A DNA stretch of 64,000 nucleotides. It comes from Phaeoceros laevis (lineage: Eukaryota; Anthocerotophyta; Anthocerotopsida; Notothyladales). The notes below the pieces were generated by a model. The model did no database searches. It was given only the letters and a program-made list of their open reading frames with translations, and was not told where the DNA came from. The DNA lies in the NCBI GenBank assembly GCA_049999765.1, contig JBNGIQ010009407.1, positions 140,950 through 204,949 on the forward strand, written 5' to 3'. Positions 22,818-33,996 of this stretch are shown one piece after another. A program made the translations under genes and the position numbers. Position 1 is the stretch's first letter, and every line of letters starts with the position of its first letter.

Positions 22818-23402
22818 AGGAGTGGTAGTGCATTTATAAATGGAAAGGAGTGGTAGCACACCTCAAATCCTAGTGAAGGATGGTGGTCTCACCCAGGGTC
22901 TCCATAGCCAGCGTACGAGCTACAATTTGTGGTCAAAGCTTCTCTGCACTCTCCATGAGTTTGACAAGATGGCCGGTTAAGTGACTCTCCTCAAGCCATC
23001 TTGCTCTCGCTCTTGTGCCCGGCGTCGCATTTCTTCGGCCAAGAAATGCTGCTGGGCTGCCAAACACAACTCAAATGAAAATGATCGCGAAACAGTATGC
23101 CTAGTTGTGATTAATTTGTAAAAAAATAATAATTAAAAGAAATGCTAACGTAAATGTGGTTGATTAAATAAGAGCTTTTATTCTCGACGCCGTGGAAATT
23201 GGGTTTGATACGGCTTGAAGCCTGGAATGCGGGCTTCGCTTGCGGCGAGAAGGCTGGCTTGCTTTCCAGTGCCTAGGGCAGCAGCGTCCAGCTTCTCCCT
23301 GTGCTCCTCCCCCTCCCCACTGCATGCCACCCCCGTCCCTGTTCTCTGCCATCGTACCGGCACATCTCCGCACTGTCGGGCCCGGGTCGCGGGGCGAACT
23401 AG

Positions 23403-26400
23403 GTGATGATTTATACCGCCCTCGACACCTTCTATGTCACCGCACAACAGATTGCTGATTCTCCCTCTCGGAAAGATGGAGTTGAAGAACCGACGGAGAA
23501 TCTGCTCCGCCGATTCGGCTGTGAGCTGATCCAGGAGAGCGGCATCCTGCTCAAAATGTACTCCCACCTTCCCTGTCAGCCCCTGACGCTCAAGTGTTCA
23601 GCTTGTTGGTTCCGACGGTGTTTGCAAGGATTGAATTTGTTAGTGCTAGGTCAGGTAAGGCTGGTTCCTTGCTTGCGCTTTTGGAATATTGGACTGAATG
23701 TGTATCGGTCTCCAGGCCGCAAGCTGTGATGGCTACAGGGCAGGTTCTCTTCCACCGCTTTTACTGCAAAAAGTCGTTTGCCCGTTTCAATGTGAAGGTG
23801 CGCTGCGGAATTTTTGAGAGCAACGTTTTACAAATGCTCAATTTTGTTGGTTTTCATTGACTGATTGTTGGTCTCACCGCCTTGCAGCGGGTCGCGGCGA
23901 GCTGTGTCTGGCTGGCAGCAAAATTGGAGGAGAGCCCTAGGAAGATGAGGGATGTAGTGAACGTCTTCCATCGCATTGATGGCAGGCGAGAGGGTGCTGC
24001 CGTCTGCACCAAGGATTTTATTGACGCCAAGGTGTGTCTCGTGGCGGTGTTTTTTGTGTGAGCGCCGGCGAATTTGTTGGCTCTCAGCTTTGACCCGTTT
24101 TACCCTTTTGGTCGAGCAGAAGTACGAGGAGATGAAAACCGATCTGATTCGAACTGAGCGCCATCTTTTGAAGGAAATGGGATTCATTTGCCATGTTGAG
24201 CATCCGCACAAGTTCATTCTGAACTACTTGTTGCAACTGGAGGCACCACCTGAGCTCATGCAGGAGGCATGGAATCTGGCCAATGACAGGTGCACTCTCG
24301 CAAATAGACTGTTTTCTGTGGCAGTGTCACGTTTTGGTGTTGGGGAGTGTAGTGTTGCATGTCTTATTTACTAGTAAAACTACCAGTTTGCTACAATCGC
24401 GGAAGTTGCTTGTGCACCAGTCGATGGGGTTGCTAACCTTAACTACAGGATCCCCTGTTGAGGCAGTCGGCTTCCAGCTGGTTTTTCTGCTTAGCTGGAA
24501 ATGTCTTTGTGGTTTGCTGGGGAATCAGGTGATTGCTTACACCATAGATTGGGATTGTTTCTTTCCGTGGGTGTTAAAACATAGGAATTTTCCTAATGTG
24601 TGCAGTGATCTTCATCTGGTGAAACGCCTGTCCCAAAGTAGTATGGGTACTATGGCATGAGCCATATGGAGATATGGCTCGCAATTTATGGACACTATTT
24701 TGTAATGCAGGAATCCTGTGGGCCAGCTTTTTCATCGTTGTACTTTTAGTTCTCAGCCGTGTTCTGTGCTTTCCTTGTTGTAGGCTCTGATTCTTCCCCG
24801 CAAGTTAACAAGGGCTGATTCTCAGTTACTGTCATGGTGGCAGCTTACGAACAATACTGTGCGTCCGGTTCAAGAGTGAGGTGGTGGCGTGCGGTGTAGT
24901 ATTTGCTGCTGCGCGCAGATTCAAGGTGCCACTGCCAGAAGATCCTCCTTGGTGGCGGGTTTTTGATGCAGAGAAGAAAGATATTGAGGAGGTTTGCAGG
25001 GTCCTTGGTGACTTGTATAGGCAGCCGAAAGCCTGCTATATGGAAGTCAGAAAGGATGCCAAATCTTTTGTTTTGACAAGTACAGCTTGGGACCCTCCAC
25101 CAGATGTGCAGGCAAGGTCCATAGCCCAGGCTGACTTCCTGTTTCTTTGTACACTTCTGATACTGAGTTTGGCTTTGCTGCACTTCAGGGCACTCTTTTG
25201 AAGGCTGTCACCAATGGCAATTCTACGTCCCAACCACAAACTAGTTTAAGTCCAGATGGTCGGGAACTCAACCCGAAAGGACCTGTGGAGCAATCCAAAG
25301 CATTGGTAGCTAAGGAGGCGAGGGAAGACACTCAGGAGACACAGACTTCCTCTGGCAATGGTGAGTTGAGAGATGACCTCTCTGCGGGAAGAGTGAAGAC
25401 ATCCAATGACCGGGAAGGTGGGAGTATAGACAGAAGTAGGGACAAAGATAGGGCTCGTTTGAAGGAGCATGACAAGGATCGCGAAAGAGACCGAGAACGA
25501 GACAAGGATCGAGACAGGGCTCGTGAGCGTGATCGGGAAAGGGACAGGGAGAAGGAAAGGGAGCGTGAAAAATTGAAGGACAGAGATCATCGAAGCAAGG
25601 ACAGAAGTAGGGACACAGGTTAGTTCACTACTTTCTGCCTGGAATTCGTATTGCCACTCCTGGTATTTGAGTTCTACAGTTTTTGCTGTTTTGTTCAACA
25701 TTCCTTGTTGAGCAGCTGTTGAACGGCCTTGGGTGCCATGTAGGAGGAACTGGAAGTTTTTTGTGCAGGGAATCTGTCCGAAGCTTCTCCTATTTAATTA
25801 CTCATATTACTTAGTGGAGCCTCCCCTTGGGCAGTTCTGAGGCCGTTCAACAGCTGTTCTAATAGGAGCTTTCCAACTGGGTGCCTAACAGTTTGTGTTA
25901 GAGTGAAATTGTACATAGAGGTATGTTGATGGGAGCTTTTCTTTTGTTCATTTCTGTCATCGGTCTGTGATGAGTTGCTGGGTAAACACGGCAAGCAAAA
26001 TTAAGGCTTAATTGCTGTTCAAGAAGGTGAAACATCCTTCCATTTGTTTTCCTCATCAGTAGTGCTGAGCTCTGTATACGGCTGCCAAGATTAATCACTG
26101 GCCTGTTGAAGGCTTGATGCCGTGGGTCTGCTTGTTTGTATGTCTGGCATGTGCTTCACATATTGAGGGTATTCACTGTTGTGCGCTCTTCTAAGAAAGC
26201 AGCCCCTTTGGTGACGTCTGTAGGTCATCATTCAGACAAGTTGCGGCATCATTCATCTTCTCGAGGTGATTTTTTCTTCACTTTTCATCAATTGCATTAG
26301 ATTTTCTATTTCCTTGCTAGCTGACCTGGAGTGGTCATATTGGAATATGCAGACCGCGGGTTTCAAAACTCACACACCTTAATAAGAGACAAAGAGCGAC

Positions 26401-26423
26401 ATCGATATCACCCTTATGTTTAG
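23403..26423 (+). CDS. CYCL1: Cyclin L (arginine-rich cyclin, RCY1 type)
   Basis: L-type cyclins partner CDK11/CDKG kinases in nuclear speckles and act in pre-mRNA splicing. Eight exons fit: 23403-23557, 23716-23797, 23888-24031, 24120-24289, 24844-25111, 25189-25618, 26224-26265 and 26353-26423 (about 453 residues). The first cyclin fold runs from MIYTALDTFYVTAQQI through SPSRKDGVEEPTE, QAVMATGQVLFHRFYCKKS and the VAASCVWLAAKLEESP helix. The second fold carries FICHVEHPHKFILNYL, EAWNLAND, TILCVRFKSEVVACG and WWRVFDAEK. The C-terminus is the RS-like tail of alternating Arg-Asp/Glu/Lys residues (about 300-415) that is diagnostic of cyclin L. Start: Met at 23403 or 23406. One intron (25112-25188) has a GC donor. 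Confidence 0.93.
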
Positions 26424-29400
26424 TGGACATCCGCAGGCTGCATTTACCACTCAGGGTTCATGGACTGAGGGATTGTAGGATTGGTCACCGAGGCTTACCT
26501 GGATTTGACCGCTGTCTAGCCTGGTGTTGCTGGGTCACTAGCCAGCTGGTGTAAGTCTGGCTGCTGTTGTCCACTTGAGATTAACAGTTTCGCTTAGGAT
26601 AACTAATGTCCCCAGGCTTCAACTGGCAGATGTGCCTGGACAGAGGTGTAACGTGGCAGGAGAAGGTGTGCTGCACCAACAGCTATTTCAAGACATCTGC
26701 CAGTCAACTTCACGGTCGGTTTCTGGACTTCCCGCACAGTATTGTTGGAGCGGTAGATACTGGCTGATAGAGGTCTTTTTATTGTGGTTGTCAAGCTGTG
26801 GACCTTCCTTTAACAAACTGTAACATATTAATTCAATGATGTGAGTTGAAGTGGTCCCTGGCTGCCATATGTGTTTACTATAAGCTATGCCCTTTCATTG
26901 AAGCTGCCACTCGGCTAAAGCATTCTCCTGATTTCTGGAGATGGTTCTGGAAAAATTTCCTTTCTGCAAACCATCAGAAAGCTTGTAGCCTGTTTGAGAA
27001 AATGCGATACACATTGTGATATCAAGTTGCTTGCATGACAAATTCTGAAGGCTAGAAGTCAGTAGTCTGGTGTGTTCTTGCCTTGAGTCAGTTGTCGCTT
27101 CTGATAATGAGAATTAGTGCTCCAGTGCGCTTTACTAATTGTCAATGTGCATGTATGTGCACATAACTGTAGCAGCCCCTCGTTTCAGCGAAGCACTCTG
27201 TGCAAACGAGGGAGACCCGTGGCGTGCCATCTCATCTCATAAGTTGGTGGTAAGTATGGCCTGGATCATGTGCTGCAATTTTCATCACTGCAGCAGGTAT
27301 GAACAGACCCCGGACATGAGCTGTTGAGGCAACTTTGCTCCCTTTCCACTTCATTATTGGTGTTCTTGTACTTGACGTGTCCCAACTGTTTTATCATATC
27401 GTGCAGCGGTGGTAACACTTGAGCGTATTTTATGCTTCACTTGAATTCTAATGTGCCCGCAGTGTCCAGCTTAGTTTTGTTGTCTGCCACCATTTGCTCT
27501 TGTGATAATAATGAGATCTGTGGTCAGCCATGGGCTGAGAATTGGGAGTGTTTGCCTAGCTACCTGCGGTGTGCATCAAGAACGCTGTATGGTGCTGGGA
27601 ATCTGAGGAACTTGTATCCCAATTGCGATTGCATGTTAACTGGGCAACTATCGGAATGAGGACACGGAATGTATTGTAAGCTGCAGGGTAATGATGGAGC
27701 ACTGTTAGGAAGAACGAGCATTTGTTGCAGCAAAGATCCAGGATGTCTTCCAAGGGTTTAGTCTGCAGTTGCTTTGCTTATTTTGTTCAGGAACTTGTGC
27801 TGTTGCAAGGCCGACATTATCTTTACCTTGGGTGGCTTTTGTGAATGTGCCCTTGCTGGTCATCAAAGCAGTCGGTCTCCATTAAATTCATGTGAGCACA
27901 GGAGACTGACTTTGAAGTATACCACTGCCCTGCCTTCTGCTTGCTACGTTATGCACTGGTGGAGTGGACAATTTTTGCACTTCTTTGATGCTGCTAGCTA
28001 GAATTCTATCTGCAATAGTTTTAGGTTCTATACATTTGGGAGTTTGCCAAATGACGAACACTCTAAAGCCTGTGTTCTAAGAGAGCAGGTCTAGGAACTG
28101 TGAATTGGACGTGAATTTAAGGGAAGTGATTGAGAATGATTTGTGTATGTCTTCGCTGCCGTTGCTACTGCGGCTGCTACTGCGGCTGCTACTGCGGCTG
28201 CTACTGCCGACAAGACGTTGCTGTTAAAGACGAAATTATGAAATTATAATGTTATCTTACATGTGCTCACGTGGCGTTTGGATAAGAGGGCTCATCCACT
28301 GCAGGCGCCTTACGCCTCGATAAGAAACCGGCGTGACGATTCTCTGTTGCACGTCCCCGTCGATGGAACCTCTCACACGCTCGGCACAGTCCGCACTGTC
28401 CTTGCCTGCCGGCAAGTCTACATTCTATGCAGACATGTATCAAGTGAGCACTTGTAGGATTCAATTCTTCACAAGCCTTCGCAAGGCTATCGCATCTGCA
28501 GGATTCATAGATTTATGCAGGATCATAGATTTATGCGCCAGCATGTACTGTGCATAATTTCAAATCTGCACCGGTTTGAAATTATGCACTGCTGGCGCAT
28601 TGGAATTATAGTGTCCCGGCCCCAATTTGGCAAATGAGTCAGGACCCTCTAACCGCTTAGCGTAAAAAACTGTCTCTGCAGGTAGTTCCGCATATAAGTG
28701 GGAGCTGCAAACGTTTACCAAGCTTGGAAACTAGGACCTGGACTGGTAGTGCATGCATTCGTTGCAGCGGACGAGGCTGCCAAGGCTGCTCGACAAATCA
28801 TCACAAGAAGAGCCAGCAAATTGGAAGCAAAATTTGAAGTTGGTTAAGATGTTGACAGTCACCCCATGCCATGATCCACTTCCATAGCGTTATCTCATTG
28901 ATCTTTGTTGCCCAGACATGAAGAGCGCACAACTGACTGCTCTTCATATACTCGCATGCTGATCCTGACTGATCAGCATGGATGAGGCTCTGTCGCAACA
29001 CGAGCTGCAGTTTCCTAGTTGCTGCATCTAAGTAGTGCTGACCGCACTCTTGAGTAAATGCAACCCTGACGTTGTTTCGAATTCATATTCTTCGATTTAC
29101 AAGGTACTCGAGTTGTCGTCCAGGGGTCACAGACGTCACATGTAACAGAAACTGAATGACTTTCGCATTTGGTGCTCGCGATGAGAGGGATGAAAGAATC
29201 GTGAACCTCCAATAGCTTTACAGACCTGCAGAGGGTCGGAGCCAGCTTATAGAAAGTTCAGCATGTCTGATCAGGGCCGTCTTACTGTCCACCACCATTT
29301 TGGCAATCGGCGGACATTCCGCGAGAGCTATTGCATCATTTGCATGGCTGCTATTCTGTAAGTGGTTAGGGTTTGTATCATTTTTCCTCTAAATGGCCGC

Positions 29401-29632
29401 TGGTAAACTCTGTGGGGATTGCTTTTTTGGCTACAGTTTTCATTTCCTTTTCCCCGGGTTGGCACTGTCCCAGCTAAAGCGCACTTACGACATGAATGGT
29501 CGGGCGTTTTCAGTTTAGCGGATGGTTTCCTGAGTGCCCAGTCCTTTTGTCGACAAATGTGGGAGGTGACTGCCCCTTACTGTTGCAATCCGTGCACAAT
29601 TATTTCAATCGCTCAATCTTGGTACACCTTTC
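26424..29632. other. 3.2-kb gene-free stretch
   Basis: This contains the 3' flank of cyclin L and the 5' flank of the first PPR gene. I see no coding sequence I can support. Notable items are four copies of a CTGCTACTGCGG unit at about 28160-28208 and a strong hairpin at 28533-28600. Confidence 0.5.
28533..28600. repeat. Strong imperfect hairpin
   Basis: ATGCGCCAGCA pairs with TGCTGGCGCAT at the base. A 6-nt bulge (TGTACT) follows, then GTGCATAATTTCAAA pairs with TTTGAAATTATGCAC around a 10-nt loop. All 26 paired positions are perfect. Confidence 0.8.
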
Positions 29633-32230
29633 ATGGCTAATCTCTCCCGTTTCATAAGTCCTTCCAAGATCGCCTCACACTCCAGGTTGAAGGATCCTAG
29701 GAGCCATATCCTCTTAGTGAGCCAACTGTGTGAAAGGGGGCAGCTCGCTGAAGCTGTAGACGCCCTGGGGGTCTTGGTTCAGACAGAATCTCATGTTTCT
29801 ACTGGTCTCCTTTACAGTGTCCTTAAGACATGCATAGCTCAGAAAAATCTGGCTTTGGGAAGACGTGTTCATGATCTGACTGTCCGAATTGGATATGAGA
29901 CAAATGCCTTCTTGGCCAACCACATCCTGCGAATGTATGCTGCTCAAGGCAAGTTACAGGATGCGATGGCAGTGTTCTCTAGGGTCGCTGTACCTAATAC
30001 GTTCATGTGGTTTTCTATAATCTCGGCATATGCTAGAAATGGGGAACCGAAGCATGCCATTCAACTGTATAGTCGGATGCGGTACTCAGGTGTGAAGCCA
30101 GACAGTCACGTGTTCGTGGCAACCCTGCAAGCTTGTGCAACTGCAGCTGACTTAGAATCCGGCAGGCAGGTGCATGATGATGTGTTGGACAGTGAAATTC
30201 CGCTTGACTTGTTTGTTTGCAACAGCCTGGTGGACATGTATGCGAAGTGTGGCAAGTTGGAGGCTGCACGCACAGTTTTTGACAATCTGGCGACAAGGGA
30301 TGTGGTGACGTGGACTACCATGATAGCCGGGTATGCTGAACAGGGGCTTGGTCAAGAAGCTCTGGCTCTTTATGCAAGAATGGAGCACGAAGGCCTTATT
30401 TCGGCTAACGCTGTTACTTTTGCTGCCCTCTTGAAGGCCTGTGCGAGCACCTTTGCTTTGCAACAAGGCAAACAGCTGCATTCACAGATTCTGGAAAGAG
30501 GACTACTGAAAGGTGACCTAGTAATTGGGACCTCACTGGTGGACATGTATGGGAAATGTGGCAAAGTGGAAGATGCACGCAGGGTTTTTGACGGTCTGGC
30601 TGCAAAGAATGTGGTGACGTGGACCGCCATGATAGCAGGGTATGCCGAAAATGGGTTTGATCAAGAAGCTCTTTCTCTCTATACAAGAATGCAGCAGGAA
30701 GGCTTGATTCTTGCTAACGGTGTTACATATGTTTGCCTCCTGAAGGCTTGTGCAAATGCTGGTGCATTGCAACAAGGCAAGCAGCTGCATTCAGAGATTG
30801 TGCAAAGAAGACTACTGGAAGGTGACATAGTGGTTAGCAACTGCCTGGTTGACATGTATGCAAAATGTGGCCAGTTGGATGATGCACGCATTGTCTTCGA
30901 CAGTATGTGTACTAGGGATATGGTAACATGGTCTGTGATGATAGCTGCATATGCCAAATGTGGTAGGTTGGACGACGGACGCAGGCTTTTTGACAGATTG
31001 ACAACGAAGAATATTGTGATTTGGACCTCTATGATAGATGGGTATGCTGAGCATGGGCTTGGTCAAGAAGCCCTTGCTCTATATGTCAAAATGGAGCACG
31101 ACGGCCTGGTCGTGCCTGATGGTGTCACATTTGCTAGCCTTTTGAAGGCATGCTCACGTGCTGGTGCTTTACAACAGGGCAAGCAGCTGCATTCACAGAT
31201 TCGAGAAAGAGGAATGTTGGAAGGTGACATAGTGATTGGTAACTGCCTAGTGGAGATGTATGCAAAATGTGGCAAGATGGAAGAAGCACGCTCTGTTTTT
31301 GATAGCTTGCCCACAAAGGATGTGGTGACATGGAATATCATGATAGATGGGTATGGCCTAATGCATGAAGGCCACAGGGCCATATGTTGTTTTGAGGAAA
31401 TGTTACAGAACGCCATTGAGCCTGACGATACCTGTTTTACTTGCCTTCTTGTAGCTTGTTGTCATGAGGGGCTCCTGAATGAGGGTCGTAAGTACTTCAA
31501 TGCTATGGTGGAAAGCCATTGCGTCATCCCTACTATCAAGCACTACACTTGCATGGTTGACCTTCTTGCGCGGGCAGGCCATCTAGATGAAGCAGAGGAC
31601 CTGCTGTTAACTTGTGAGAGCAATGATGTGGGATATATGTCTCTGCTGAATGCCTGCAGAAGTTACGGGGATACAGAGCGAGCAACACGGTGTTTCGAAA
31701 GGCTTGTTAAAATGGACCCGCTGAATGCAGCAGCATATGTGCTCATGGCTAATACTTATTCAGATGCTGGCAGGTGGACAGATGTAGAAAAAATTGAAGG
31801 TTTGAGAAAATCTGCGGGAGCTAAAAAGAAACCTGGGATGGCAGGAATTGAGGTTAATAGGCAAGTGCGCACATTTGTTGTCGGGGAAACAAGGCCTGAC
31901 ATTTCATCGAAGGTACAGAGTCTAAACTTCCGGTTAAAGCACGAAGGTGGCCATGTACCACAGACGAAGTTGGTTCTGAAGCCACTCCCTGAGGAGGAGA
32001 AGGAAAATGAACTGTGTGGACATGCTGAGAAGCTAGCTTTGGCATATGGTCTATTAAACACTCCGGATGGCACACCTCTACTGATAACAAAGAATCTGCG
32101 CATGTGCCAGGACTGCCACAGGTCCACCGAGATTATTTCAAGTATTGAAAGAAGAGAGATCACTGTCAGGGATGCGCACCGTGTGCATCAGTTTATTGAT
32201 GGTTCCTGTAGTTGTGGCAACCGACCTTAG
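29633..32230 (+). CDS. PPR protein, PLS class, KP-type DYW variant ending GNRP (candidate U-to-C editing factor)
   Basis: A single intronless frame of 865 residues. PLS-class PPR repeats run from about residue 30 to 660 and end in P2-L2-S2 (S2 HYTCMVDLLARAGHLDEAE) and E1/E2 motifs. They include one extra short S-type repeat (MVTWSVMIAAYAKCG). The C-terminal 135 residues are a DYW-like deaminase. The usual PG box is replaced by KKKPGMAGIEV (from 731) and the D-x-x-H-P patch is absent. The H-x-E core is HAE (797-799), with CQDC (825-828) and a second metal site (HQF, CSC). The last residues are GNRP instead of DYW. Published work on hornworts, lycophytes and ferns ties this KP (GRP/DRH) variant to U-to-C organelle editing. 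The activity here is inferred. No obvious transit peptide is visible, although the N-terminus is short and basic. Confidence 0.88.
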   Translation: MANLSRFISPSKIASHSRLKDPRSHILLVSQLCERGQLAEAVDALGVLVQTESHVSTGLLYSVLKTCIAQKNLALGRRVHDLTVRIGYETNAFLANHILRMYAAQGKLQDAMAVFSRVAVPNTFMWFSIISAYARNGEPKHAIQLYSRMRYSGVKPDSHVFVATLQACATAADLESGRQVHDDVLDSEIPLDLFVCNSLVDMYAKCGKLEAARTVFDNLATRDVVTWTTMIAGYAEQGLGQEALALYARMEHEGLISANAVTFAALLKACASTFALQQGKQLHSQILERGLLKGDLVIGTSLVDMYGKCGKVEDARRVFDGLAAKNVVTWTAMIAGYAENGFDQEALSLYTRMQQEGLILANGVTYVCLLKACANAGALQQGKQLHSEIVQRRLLEGDIVVSNCLVDMYAKCGQLDDARIVFDSMCTRDMVTWSVMIAAYAKCGRLDDGRRLFDRLTTKNIVIWTSMIDGYAEHGLGQEALALYVKMEHDGLVVPDGVTFASLLKACSRAGALQQGKQLHSQIRERGMLEGDIVIGNCLVEMYAKCGKMEEARSVFDSLPTKDVVTWNIMIDGYGLMHEGHRAICCFEEMLQNAIEPDDTCFTCLLVACCHEGLLNEGRKYFNAMVESHCVIPTIKHYTCMVDLLARAGHLDEAEDLLLTCESNDVGYMSLLNACRSYGDTERATRCFERLVKMDPLNAAAYVLMANTYSDAGRWTDVEKIEGLRKSAGAKKKPGMAGIEVNRQVRTFVVGETRPDISSKVQSLNFRLKHEGGHVPQTKLVLKPLPEEEKENELCGHAEKLALAYGLLNTPDGTPLLITKNLRMCQDCHRSTEIISSIERREITVRDAHRVHQFIDGSCSCGNRP

Positions 32231-33996
32231 CCATTGTGCCAAGGTGCCAAGGTGCTTTTCATGCAGGCAAGTCCACCAGCATGGTCTCCGCACATATACA
32301 TCGGACCCATAACGCAATGCTTGCAACGAAGCTGTTGTTGGTGTACAAGTGTGGAGAGTGGACGGCCCTTTTAGTGAAGGGTGACCCTCACTAAATGGTC
32401 TGGAATGTGCGGTGAATCGGCAGACGGGAGTCTGGAATATGAAGCGGTGAATGGGAACACTAAAAAAGCTGTTGTTGAATACACCAAAAGCACAGGGCAT
32501 GCAGTGCTTGCAAAGAATCTGTTTTTCAGTACTCAAAATGAATAGGCTGTGCAAACGGTGAAAGCTGGTGCAAAAGGTCAGAGGTTAGGCTATGCTTGGA
32601 AGCTGTGACCCAGTTAGTCTGTGTGAACGTGGTGCATGGACTGAGATGCTGAGTGTCAATGCTGAGGAGGGACGAGCAGAGGGCTTCGCAGTTGTACCAC
32701 AAGATGCAGGAGAGTGTCAAAGCAACCATTATGGCACTGAGGCAAAGGAGTTAATTGTAACTCAGAACTCAATTGACTCCAGTCTCAAGCGGAGAAATGC
32801 ATATTAGTGGTACTGCTTTTTGTCAATTATGGGAAGTGTTGATGCAGGGAACCTGTTTCTGGCAAGAGCGTGATGGCATGGCCTGGTGTGGTTACAGTGT
32901 AAACTTGAGCACGGCCTCTTACTGCTGTTTTAACAGAATTCAAGAGGAAGGTAGGAGTCCGGGCTCGTGCAATTGCGAGTGTGCTTCAAGTGTGTGGCAA
33001 TCCGCTAAACAGTAACCTCTCCTCACAGCCAAGGGGAACTGATCACATTGTCTTCGTTGGCAGCTCTCAGTCCTTGGGAAAGTTGAGCGTAGTGGATTCC
33101 GTGAATGTGACAAGTTGAGTTCAAATGAGGTCAAGGGGATATGCATATGAGAATTGCATGGTTTTCAGCAAGGAGAGGAGCCTCGCAGCTGTACAGAAAC
33201 ACTACAAGAGGAAGGTAAAAATCCAATGAATAGATCTGTAGATTTGCCTGCGCATACAGTCTTCCCATATCTGCCGCCTGCAAGTATAGGAAGACTCGTA
33301 TGAGCAGGCAGACTCATCAAATTCTTGTCTGTTCTGGGGGTACACTGTGTCAAGCATAGAGTTTTCTGAAGGGCTCAACCAACTGTAGAATGCACTATTC
33401 GCTGCATAATCGCATAGCTCTGCAGTAGTATGACGAGATGCTGCAGATGAGTCTGAAGCTAGCCAACATCACCTTTGCCCAGGGCAACCATGAGCAAGGC
33501 TGTGGTAGAAATTCAGATACGGAGCACCATGTCTGGATGCTAAAGCTGCTTTGGGAAAGGAATTTTGCGTACCATGCTAGTCTGGCTGTTTGGTCGTGCT
33601 TTCTCTGGGCATGGGATGTATTCCATTTTGCATGCGACAACATAAACCTTGATGATGCTGCATATGTGGGTGTGGAGCTGACGGTGCTTGGAAGACGCTT
33701 GTCCAAAAATTGCATCCTTTAGTTGTAACTTCGTGGTGCAGCAAATGTCCATGGGAGGAGGCACTACATATCTTCCAGGACACTGATCCTGGATACAGCG
33801 TCGAAAGAAATTCTGGCCCAAGAGTTTTGTTGGATCATGAGGTGTGGCAAACAGCGTCATACATCCCGACCACCACAGGCATGTCCCCGCTGTGACAATC
33901 GGTTGAAGTGGACATATCTGTAGCAATGAGTGAACCCCAGAACAAAATTTGAAGGGACCTGGTATGCAGTATCAAAAGCTTCTCTCAAGGCCCCAA
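32231..33996. other. Intergenic region between two convergent PPR genes
   Basis: About 1.8 kb between the 3' ends of the GNRP and DYW PPR genes. I see no coding sequence beyond chance frames and no ordered repeats. Confidence 0.4.

Larger units (their letters stand above)
18909..23402. other. Gene-poor, repeat-rich region
   Basis: About 4.5 kb without a gene I can support, visibly more AT-rich than its neighbours. It contains two tandem duplications, a perfect palindrome, a foldback element, an ACT/TCT trinucleotide run near 21718-21748, a GGTTT run at about 20852-20872 and an inverted repeat near 22.7 kb (listed separately where clear). A 112-residue minus-strand frame at 20730-21068 has some protein-like composition but no recognisable domain. 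The last few hundred bases must include the cyclin L promoter. Confidence 0.6.

Noticed and set aside
28160-28208. CTGCTACTGCGG units as a possible CRISPR-like array
   Set aside because: Simple contiguous tandem repeat with no spacers, in a plant nuclear genome.
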